From Gammaproteobacteria bacterium RIFCSPHIGHO2_12_FULL_45_12 (GTDB taxonomy: Bacteria > Pseudomonadota > Gammaproteobacteria > DSM-16500): a stretch of DNA of 19,251 nt. The translations under genes were made by a program, and so were the position numbers. Positions 9,124 through 14,960 of the stretch are shown here, one piece after another. The stretch's first letter is position 1, and every line of letters begins with the position of its first letter. Location: positions 439 through 19,689 of the forward strand of contig MGYH01000040.1 in assembly GCA_001801665.1 (NCBI GenBank), written 5' to 3'. Below the pieces are notes generated by a model. The model did not search any database. It had not been told where the DNA came from and saw nothing but the letters and a program-made list of their open reading frames with translations.

Positions 9124-9256
9124 GTGAACCCTTCGTGCTGAGACAGCGCACGCAGTGCGCTGTCTCGAAGCATGAACAGTCATCATGGTTGAGCGTTATC
9201 CATTTACCCCTCGAGACGGCACTTTGCGCCTCCTCGGGGCGAACGGCTAGATTTTT
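9124..9256. repeat. Palindromic REP-like element
   Basis: It contains a perfect 12-bp inverted repeat (gagacagcgcac, loop gca, gtgcgctgtctc) at 9140-9166. A second, imperfect GC-rich palindrome lies around 9213-9245 and ends in cggggcgaacgg. The layout is that of dispersed bacterial intergenic repeats. It codes for nothing that I can support. Confidence 0.55.
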
Positions 9257-9293
9257 TGGTCATGGACTGCGCTTTAAATCTATTAACTTAACT

Positions 9294-9380
9294 GTGTCAT
9301 TCCCGCGCAGGCGGGAACCTCTTCTAATTTTACTTCTGTCGCCTATTCAAAATGGGTTCCCGCCTGCGCGGGAATGACAC
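9294..9380. repeat. Perfect 26-bp inverted repeat with 34-bp loop
   Basis: The arms 9294-9319 and 9355-9380 are exact reverse complements (core gtcattcccgcgcaggcggg). The sequence resembles the widespread ATTCCC...GGGAAT dispersed repeats, such as neisserial dRS3. An 18-bp tail (9368-9385) is then duplicated in tandem at 9386-9403. As RNA it would form a very stable hairpin between the PKS promoter and pntAb. Confidence 0.75.
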
Positions 9381-9471
9381 TTCAAGCGGGAATGACACTT
9401 CAAATTGTACATTTTAATCAAATCTGATTTTTTATAATTTAATCATTCGCAAAAAGATTGTGGAAATGTCG

Positions 9472-9549
9472 GATTCTGGATTGCTTCGTCGCACAAAACG
9501 CTCCTCGCATCGACGATTCTGTTCAAAAAATAATTTATGCAAAGACGCT
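9472..9549. mobile_element. Truncated MITE (one half)
   Basis: This matches the right half of the adjacent full copy at 9559-9720, from attctggattgcttcg to the terminal atttatgcaaagacgct. The left half and left terminus are missing. Only 9 bp separate it from the next copy. Confidence 0.65.
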
Positions 9550-9558
9550 GCTCCTAAA

Positions 9559-9720
9559 GGCTTTGTGGCATCATTCGTCGTTGCGAGGCCGCTTTTTGGC
9601 CGAAGCAATCCAGAACGTCGTCAAAAATCATGATATTGCATCCATTCTGGATTGCTTCGTCGCACAAAACGCTCCTCGCAACGACGATTCTGTTTAAATA
9701 ATAATTCATGCAGCAACGCT
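9559..9720. mobile_element. Full-length hairpin MITE, copy B (162 bp)
   Basis: Its ends are ggctttgtggcat and atgcagcaacgct, an imperfect terminal inverted repeat. The interior is a long imperfect hairpin (cgtcgttgcgagg / cctcgcaacgacg and ttctggattgcttcg / cgaagcaatccaga). It has the same length as the copy at 13677-13838 but the opposite orientation. I see no clear target duplication next to it. No open frame of its own is credible. Confidence 0.7.
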
Positions 9721-9751
9721 ACAGGCAAAGCATTTGTTTAAGATGTTTTTG

Positions 9752-9780
9752 TTTACAAATAATTCAGGCCCCTTTAAAAT
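9752..9780 (+). promoter_or_regulatory. Sigma70-type promoter for pntAb-pntB
   Basis: TTTACA (9752-9757) and TAAAAT (9775-9780) each match consensus at 5 of 6 positions and are 17 nt apart. The start point would be near 9787, about 80 nt before the chosen pntAb ATG. It sits just beyond MITE copy B. Confidence 0.6.
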
Positions 9781-9867
9781 GCACATCAGCAGCTATTTTT
9801 GGTTATCTGTTTTCATATCATTGCCGTGAAGTAGCTGAATATTCCTTCCATGAACAAGGTAAATGTC

Positions 9868-10170
9868 ATGCCAAATGGACTTGAAATAATTGATGTCTAT
9901 ATTTTTGTGCTCGCTGGGTTTCTTGGCTTTCATCTGATTACACGCATACCTCCGTTATTACATACACCGCTCATGGCGGCGACAAATGCCATTTCAGGCA
10001 TCGCCTTGATCGGTGCCATTGCCGTCGCCGGACAAAACTACAATTTGTTCACTAACATACTCGCTTTTATTGCCGTGACATGCGCCACCATCAATGTCGT
10101 CGGTGGTTTTATCATTACAAACCGCATATTAAGTATGTTTAAAAATGAAAATAAGAGCGATAACCCCTGA
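9868..10170 (+). CDS. pntAb: NAD(P) transhydrogenase alpha subunit, membrane part
   Basis: A small membrane subunit (100 aa from this start) of the proton-translocating NAD(P)+ transhydrogenase. It has three to four hydrophobic helices and family-typical stretches such as HTPLMAATNAISGI and CATINVVGGF. It forms part of the proton channel with the PntB membrane domain. I chose the ATG at 9868 because AAGG lies 8 nt upstream. An in-frame ATG at 9850 would add six residues and has no clear ribosome site. The stop overlaps the pntB start (TGATG), so translation is probably coupled. The usual upstream partner, pntAa, is not in front of it but converges from the other side of pntB. Confidence 0.9.
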   Translation: MPNGLEIIDVYIFVLAGFLGFHLITRIPPLLHTPLMAATNAISGIALIGAIAVAGQNYNLFTNILAFIAVTCATINVVGGFIITNRILSMFKNENKSDNP

Positions 10171-11561
10171 TGAACATTCTTCAATTATGTTATTTGATTT
10201 CCGCCATCTTATTTATTATCGGCATTAAATCACTCAGCTCACCGATTACCGCTAAACGTGGGATGCAATTGGCCGCGCTTGGTATGCTGACTGCGATTGT
10301 CGGCACTTTTTTCGATCATCGTATTGTGTCTTATCACTGGATTATTGCGGGAATCACGTTAGGGACGTTGCTTAGTCTCCCCATTTCACTCTGGATTCCA
10401 ATGACCAAAATTCCGCAGCGTATCGCCTTTTCACATGCCTGCGGCGCGCTTGCCGCATGCCTTATTGGCGCGGCTGAATACTACAACTACCATATGGAAA
10501 TCACCAGCATTAGTATGGGCATTATTGGCGTTGAAGTCATGTTAGGCGCACTCACTTTTACTGGAAGTTTGATGGTCGCTGCCAAACTTCATGGTCTGCT
10601 GCCAGGCCGACCGCTTATTTATAAAAATCAAAATATTGTCAATTTATCATTATTTGCACTGATGATAGGGATGTTGATTTACATTTGCTTGAATCCGGCC
10701 GTCAACGCGGTGTTTTATTGGCTACTTTCTTTATCATTTCTTTTTGGTGTTTTTTTGGTAACGCCCATTGGCGCAGCAGACATGCCGGTTGTCATTGCCA
10801 TTTTTAATTCCTATGGTGGATTAATTGGCGCAGCCATGGGGTTTATGCTGGGAAACAAAATTCAGATTATTACCGGCGCATTAGACGGCGCATCGGGATT
10901 TATTCTCTCCATGCTCATGTGTAAGGCCATGAATCGTTCAATCATGAATGTTTTATTCGGTGCTTTTGGAAAAGTCGATACAAAAGTAGAGAAAAATGCG
11001 AGTCATCAGGATGAGACAAAATCGGTAAAAACGATTTCCACTGACGATGCGCTTAATTTTTTTGAACATGCAAGATATGTCATCATTGTGCCAGGATTTG
11101 GCATGGCTGCCTCACAAGCCCATTACGCGCTTCGGGAATTTGCGGATAAACTGAAAGCAAACGGCGTTAACATCAAATATGCGATTCATCCTGTTGCGGG
11201 GAGAATGCCTGGGCACATGAATGTTCTTTTGGCTGAAGCCAATGTGCCTTATACGGAGCTTTTTGATATGGAAGAAATCAACGCTGAATTTGCGCATGCG
11301 GATATTGCACTCGTCATCGGCGCAAATGATGTGACCAACCCCTCAGCGCGTACGGTTGTCTCCAGTCCTATTTATGGCATGCCCATTTTAAATGTGGATC
11401 AAGCTAAAAAAATTATAGTCCTTAAACGCAGCATGAATCCTGGGTTCTCAGGGGTGGATAACGAACTCTATTACCATGATCATACATGGCTATTATTTGG
11501 AGATGCAAAAGACAGCCTGACAAAGCTTGCGTACGGTTTTAAACGAAATTGGGGGCACTAA
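10170..11561 (+). CDS. pntB: NAD(P) transhydrogenase beta subunit
   Basis: Full-length PntB (463 aa). It has an N-terminal membrane domain of about eight or nine helices (residues 1-262) with the PITAKRGM signature at 25-32. A linker at about 270-290 leads to the C-terminal NADP(H)-binding domain III (from about 300). Domain III motifs are VPGFGMAASQA (307-317), GANDVTNPSA (384-393) and KRSMNPGFSGVDNELYY (419-435). With PntAa and PntAb it uses the proton gradient to move hydride from NADH to NADP+, raising NADPH. The start overlaps the pntAb stop by one base. The TAA stop overlaps the stop codon of the convergent pntAa gene, with a terminator-like hairpin at the junction. Confidence 0.95.
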   Translation: MNILQLCYLISAILFIIGIKSLSSPITAKRGMQLAALGMLTAIVGTFFDHRIVSYHWIIAGITLGTLLSLPISLWIPMTKIPQRIAFSHACGALAACLIGAAEYYNYHMEITSISMGIIGVEVMLGALTFTGSLMVAAKLHGLLPGRPLIYKNQNIVNLSLFALMIGMLIYICLNPAVNAVFYWLLSLSFLFGVFLVTPIGAADMPVVIAIFNSYGGLIGAAMGFMLGNKIQIITGALDGASGFILSMLMCKAMNRSIMNVLFGAFGKVDTKVEKNASHQDETKSVKTISTDDALNFFEHARYVIIVPGFGMAASQAHYALREFADKLKANGVNIKYAIHPVAGRMPGHMNVLLAEANVPYTELFDMEEINAEFAHADIALVIGANDVTNPSARTVVSSPIYGMPILNVDQAKKIIVLKRSMNPGFSGVDNELYYHDHTWLLFGDAKDSLTKLAYGFKRNWGH

Positions 11562-11574
11562 ATAGTGTCTTTTT
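11553..11574 (+). terminator. Intrinsic terminator candidate at the pntB stop
   Basis: The stem ggcact / agtgtc (six pairs, one G-U) with the tetraloop aaat is followed directly by ttttt. The hairpin spans the pntB stop codon and runs into the last codons of pntAa on the other strand. It would act only on the plus-strand transcript; the minus strand has no U-run. Confidence 0.5.
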
Positions 11575-12727
11575 GCTCTTCCAGGGCTTTCTTGACGGCA
11601 GTATTCACCGTTTCTCCAAGATGCGTCACCAAGCAGGATTTTGTGATGTCATTCGACAAATCCAGTTGCAGCGTGTTTGTGTCTGGGACAAGATGATTTA
11701 GGAAAGCCAGCATATTTCTCGCATACAGAAAGCTGGCATGGATTGGCATGGTGCTTGGCAGATTCAGGGTTCCGACCAAAGTGACGTCATGCTTCACCAC
11801 AATTTTTCCTGATTCAATCAAGGCGCAATTTCCACCTTGCTCTACGGCAAGGTCCACAATAACGGATCCTGGCTTCATCGCTTGAACCATTTCTTCGGTC
11901 ATTAAAAGCGGTGCACGTTTACCTGGAATTTGTGCGGAGGTAATGACAACATCCATTTCTTTAATATGTTCGCGAATAATTTCCTGTTCTTGACGATAAA
12001 ATTCCGGCGGCAATTCCTTGGCATACCCTCCCGTATCCTCAGATTGCTCATGGGTTACCTCAAGGGAGGCAAACTCTGCGCCAAGGCTTTTGACCTGCTC
12101 GGCAACAACCGGTCTTGTATCCATGGCAAGCACGACGGCACCCAGACGCCTTGCGGTTGCAATAGCTTGAAGTCCGGCAACACCTGCTCCAATGATTAAA
12201 ACCTTTGCAGGCATGATTGTTCCGGCTGCGGTCATTAACATGGGAAAAAATTTTCCGAGATAATTCGCTGCTAACAACACACTCTTATAACCCGCGATAT
12301 TACTCATGGAGCTTAAAACATCCATGGATTGTGCACGTGCGATTCTCGGAAGAAAATCAGTTGAAAAAGTCGTTATTTTTTTCGCATTCAAGCGTGGCAG
12401 CATGTCGAGATGCTGCAAGGGTGAAAAAAATCCAATCAGCACCGCCTGTTCCTTCATTAAATCAATTTCCAAGTGGCCTGAAGCCTGTTCTTGCACGGGA
12501 CATTGTACTTTAAGAATCACCTCTGATTGACCATATAATTGAGCGGCATCTTTCGCGATCACAGCGCCTGCCTTTTGGTAAGCCTCATCTGTCATATGTG
12601 ATGCGCGACCGGCGTCTGATTCCACTAAAACAGACATACCTGACTTCACCATTTTTGCGACCGTCTCAGGCACTGCGGCGACTCTGTGTTCATTGTCGCG
12701 AATTTCTTTCGGAATGCCTATGATCAT
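11558..12727 (-). CDS. pntAa: NAD(P) transhydrogenase alpha subunit, NAD(H)-binding part
   Basis: Soluble domain I of the transhydrogenase (389 aa), which binds NAD(H). It starts with the family signature IGIPKE. RAQSMD is at 131-136, the Rossmann motif GAGVAGLQA at 180-188, and VEQGGNC at 295-301. It is the split-type PntAa, as in Rhodospirillum, and its membrane part is the separate pntAb. I chose the ATG at 12727 with GGAG 8 nt upstream, not the TTG at 12733. It runs convergent to pntB and their stop codons overlap by 4 bp. This is unusual because pntAa normally precedes pntAb and pntB in one operon. It lies 73 nt downstream of the CNB 2 gene and may be cotranscribed with it. Confidence 0.95.
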   Translation of the reverse strand: MIIGIPKEIRDNEHRVAAVPETVAKMVKSGMSVLVESDAGRASHMTDEAYQKAGAVIAKDAAQLYGQSEVILKVQCPVQEQASGHLEIDLMKEQAVLIGFFSPLQHLDMLPRLNAKKITTFSTDFLPRIARAQSMDVLSSMSNIAGYKSVLLAANYLGKFFPMLMTAAGTIMPAKVLIIGAGVAGLQAIATARRLGAVVLAMDTRPVVAEQVKSLGAEFASLEVTHEQSEDTGGYAKELPPEFYRQEQEIIREHIKEMDVVITSAQIPGKRAPLLMTEEMVQAMKPGSVIVDLAVEQGGNCALIESGKIVVKHDVTLVGTLNLPSTMPIHASFLYARNMLAFLNHLVPDTNTLQLDLSNDITKSCLVTHLGETVNTAVKKALEEQKDTI

Positions 12728-12800
12728 AAACAATGCTCCAGCCTATATTGTAATGAATGAGGGTAACAATTATTCATGAATTAAGCTTATTTGCCAAGCA

Positions 12801-13277
12801 TCACTTTAAATGATCATCCAGTTGATTGGCTTTGATTCCCCAGGAATAAATTGTAAAAATGGATTTATTAGCGTGTCGTAATCGCGATATCAGTGTTTTA
12901 AAAAGATCAACCAGGACTTGATAGCCAATGTTAGGATTATTTTCTAAATAGCGGCGAAAGCTTGGAATGTCAATTTCAATTAATGTCGTCTCTTCAACGG
13001 CAATGACATCGGCGCTCGCCGGTAAATCCTCAAACAATCCGAATTCGCCAAAAACATCATTTTTATTTAATTCCGCAACACCCGGACGTACGAGTGATTC
13101 TTCTTTGGTGTCAGCACTGACAATCACACGCACTTTACCCTGTTTGATCAGGTACATGGAGACATGCTCTTTTCCTTGCTCCAGAATTTTTTGATTTGCC
13201 TTGAAGGTCAATTCTTTAAACTTAACGTTCGCTTGAAACGCCGAATCCTTCAGTAAGCTCTCCATCATGTCAAACAT
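12801..13277 (-). CDS. Cyclic-nucleotide-binding-fold protein (CNB 2), no DNA-binding domain
   Basis: A 158-aa single-domain CRP-like beta-roll with a C-terminal helix, paralogous to the protein at 1227-1727. Shared features are the FGE of the phosphate-binding cassette (76-78 here), the segment PASADV (86-91), a serine-phenylalanine-arginine segment and a GY motif in the C-terminal helix. The Arg expected before Ser-Ala in cAMP binders is Ala87, so classical ligand binding is doubtful. No helix-turn-helix follows. The ATG at 13277 is preceded by GGAGAAGG. It sits 73 nt upstream of pntAa on the same strand, so a regulatory tie to the transhydrogenase is possible but unproven. Confidence 0.85.
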   Translation of the reverse strand: MFDMMESLLKDSAFQANVKFKELTFKANQKILEQGKEHVSMYLIKQGKVRVIVSADTKEESLVRPGVAELNKNDVFGEFGLFEDLPASADVIAVEETTLIEIDIPSFRRYLENNPNIGYQVLVDLFKTLISRLRHANKSIFTIYSWGIKANQLDDHLK

Positions 13278-13339
13278 GGCACCTTCTCCAGAGTTAACTT
13301 ATTGTTTTTAAATTTTTAAAATCTTAATCATGGTCGCTT

Positions 13340-13482
13340 GGCCTTGTTGTATAAACCCAAGCTGGGTAGGGTGGATTAGGCGTTTTTTGCCGTAATCCAC
13401 CAAATTGGTGGATTACGACGCAAAAAGCGCGTCTAATCCACCCTACATTGACTGTTCAAAAAATAATTTATGCAACAACGCT
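13340..13482. mobile_element. Composite MITE with 9-bp target duplication, carrying a palindromic repeat
   Basis: The left terminus is ggccttgttgtataaa. The right terminus is atttatgcaacaacgct, its imperfect reverse complement. The direct flanks are tggtcgctt (13331-13339) and tggtcactt (13483-13491), a 9-bp duplication with one mismatch. The interior is an 81-bp GTAGGGTGG-type palindrome instead of the usual hairpin core. The termini are close to the IS903 ends of the IS5 family, which also duplicate 9 bp. Confidence 0.7.
13366..13446. repeat. GTAGGGTGGATTAG-type palindromic element, complete
   Basis: The outer arms gtagggtggattag / ctaatccaccctac and the inner arms taatccacc / ggtggatta, with a 5-nt aaatt centre, make one long near-palindrome. 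A half copy is at 1-38. It lies inside the MITE termini at 13340-13482. Confidence 0.8.
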
Positions 13483-13491
13483 TGGTCACTT

Positions 13492-13667
13492 GTATTTAGT
13501 ATAGTTCAATTATTACCTGAAGGCACTGTCTTAATCAGGGGCAGGTCAAGTGGTCAGTGCGCTTTGCCATGGTGTAAGAATGGTTTGAGTTTTCAATTTG
13601 CGCGACTTTATCATTCAGTTTAGAATTGTCTAACCGTTTCATGGATAACAGTTTTTAAGGCAGCAGC
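13492..13667. other. Intergenic stretch with no recognisable feature
   Basis: I see no credible gene, repeat or promoter in this stretch between two MITEs. The short frames that cross it are built partly from repeat sequence. Confidence 0.5.
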
Positions 13668-13676
13668 ATAGAGCGA

Positions 13677-13838
13677 GGCGTTGTTACATAAATTATTTTT
13701 TGAACAGAATCGTCGTTGCGAGGAGCGTTTTGTGCGACGAAGCAATCCAGAATGTATGCAATATAATGATTTTTGACGACGTTCTGGATTGCTTCGGCCA
13801 AAAAGCGGCCTCGCAACGACGAATTATGCAACAAAGCC
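13677..13838. mobile_element. Full-length hairpin MITE, copy C (162 bp), with 9-bp target duplication
   Basis: The termini are ggcgttgttacataa and ttatgcaacaaagcc. The flanks atagagcga (13668-13676) and atggagcga (13839-13847) form a 9-bp direct repeat with one mismatch. The interior hairpin pairs 13711-13723 with 13809-13821 (13 bp exact) and 13739-13752 with 13782-13795 (14 bp exact). It lies 56 bp upstream of the acyltransferase gene, in the same orientation as copy D behind it. Confidence 0.75.
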
Positions 13839-13894
13839 ATGGAGCGATGACTCACTATGAATAGACGAAATTTTTAAAAATAAAGGAAATCAGA

Positions 13895-14743
13895 ATGGCG
13901 GTTTATCTTTTTCCGGGACAAGGTTCCCAAATGAAAGGAATGGGCGGGACGCTTTTTGCTGAATTTCCTGATCTTGTGCAAAAAGCCGATAAAATTCTTG
14001 GGTATTCCATTGAAACGTTATGCTTGGAAGACCCTGACAATCAATTGAATTTAACGCATTATACACAACCTGCTTTGTATGTCGTGAATGCACTGCACTA
14101 TCTTAAAATACTTCATGAGCATCCCGTCTTGCCATCTTATTTGGCGGGTCACAGTTTAGGCGAATACAGTGCTTTGTTTGCAGCCAGCGTTTTTAATTTT
14201 GAAACAGGACTCAAGCTGGTACAGAAACGCGGGGAATTAATGAGCCAAGCATCAGGTGGCGGCATGGCCGCTGTGATTGGTTTAAAAAAAGAGGTCATCC
14301 AAACCCTGCTGGATCAGTCAAATTTAAACAATATCAGCATTGCGAATGATAATTCATACTTGCAAACGATTATTACAGGATCGAATGAAGCTGTTATTGC
14401 CGCCAATGATTTATTTATCAAGGCGGGTGCTTCCATGTTTATTCCATTAAAAGTAAGCGGCGCATTTCATTCAAGCTTTATGAATGAAGCTCAACAAGTT
14501 TTTTCTGACTATTTGTCACAATTTAAATTAAATGCGCCTCATATCCCTGTGATCGCCAACGTGAATGCCATGCCCTATCAAAATGACAAGCTCTTTTCCA
14601 ACTTGTCCATGCAAATCAATCACCCCGTTCTCTGGACGCAAAGTATTGAATATTTACTGGCAAAAGGGGAGACCGAATTTACTGAAATCGGGCCTGGAAA
14701 AGTGTTAACAGGGCTGGTTAGAAAGATTAAAAATGGGCAGTAA
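13895..14743 (+). CDS. Free-standing malonyl-CoA:ACP acyltransferase (trans-AT)
   Basis: A 282-aa acyltransferase that loads malonyl (or a related acyl) units from CoA onto an acyl carrier protein. GQGSQ is at 8-12 and the nucleophile Ser87 is in GHSLGEY. Arg112 is the malonyl-carboxylate-binding position, and the catalytic His192 is in SGAFHSSFM. The ATG follows AAGGA at 8 nt. It is a little shorter than housekeeping FabD (about 310 aa). No fabH, fabG, acpP or fabF lies beside it, so it is not in a fatty acid synthesis cluster. The AT-less PKS at 1846-8931 makes it the likely trans-acting AT. The GAFHS form of the histidine motif is, from memory, common in trans-AT enzymes. It could instead be the cell's only FabD. 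It is bracketed by two same-orientation MITE copies. Confidence 0.9.
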   Translation: MAVYLFPGQGSQMKGMGGTLFAEFPDLVQKADKILGYSIETLCLEDPDNQLNLTHYTQPALYVVNALHYLKILHEHPVLPSYLAGHSLGEYSALFAASVFNFETGLKLVQKRGELMSQASGGGMAAVIGLKKEVIQTLLDQSNLNNISIANDNSYLQTIITGSNEAVIAANDLFIKAGASMFIPLKVSGAFHSSFMNEAQQVFSDYLSQFKLNAPHIPVIANVNAMPYQNDKLFSNLSMQINHPVLWTQSIEYLLAKGETEFTEIGPGKVLTGLVRKIKNGQ

Positions 14744-14759
14744 GAGGATGGCTCATAAA

Positions 14760-14901
14760 GGCTTTATTGCATCGTTCGTGGTTGCGAGCGTTTTGTGCGA
14801 CGAAGCAATCCTGAATGTATGCAATATAATGGTTATTGACGACGTTCTGGATTGCTTCGGCCAAAAAGCGGCCTCGCAACGACGAATGATGCAACAAAGC
14901 C
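14760..14901. mobile_element. Hairpin MITE, copy D (142 bp)
   Basis: It starts with ggctttattgcat and ends with atgcaacaaagcc. Its interior matches copy C but lacks about 20 bp of the left arm. It begins 16 bp after the acyltransferase stop and as RNA would form a long 3' hairpin. I see no target duplication, probably because its right end has been expanded in tandem. Confidence 0.7.
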
Positions 14902-14960
14902 ACTCGCAACGACGAATGATACAACAAAGCTACTCGCAACGATGAGAGAATTATGCAACA
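14875..14960. repeat. 30-bp tandem repeat made from the MITE right end
   Basis: Units are 14875-14904 and 14905-14934 (two mismatches between them) plus a diverged third unit, 14935-14960. Each carries cgcaacga and a version of the MITE terminus (atgcaacaaagc). The third unit supplies the last codons and the stop of the neighbouring transporter gene. Confidence 0.75.

Noticed and set aside
9117..9697. Small plus-strand open frames of about 80 codons
   Set aside because: They are made of palindromic repeats and MITE sequence, have no ribosome sites, and resemble no protein family.
12742..12769. Promoter TTGTTA-N16-TATAGG in front of pntAa
   Set aside because: Its start point would fall at or after the ribosome binding site, leaving almost no leader. 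The -10 match is weak.
13405..13855. Small open frames on both strands between CNB 2 and the acyltransferase
   Set aside because: They overlap the MITEs and the palindrome. The same peptide (LDCFVAQNAPRNDDSV) recurs from each MITE copy, showing that it is repeat translation.
14875..14960. CRISPR-like array
   Set aside because: The repeats are directly adjacent without spacers and derive from the MITE end. No cas genes are nearby.
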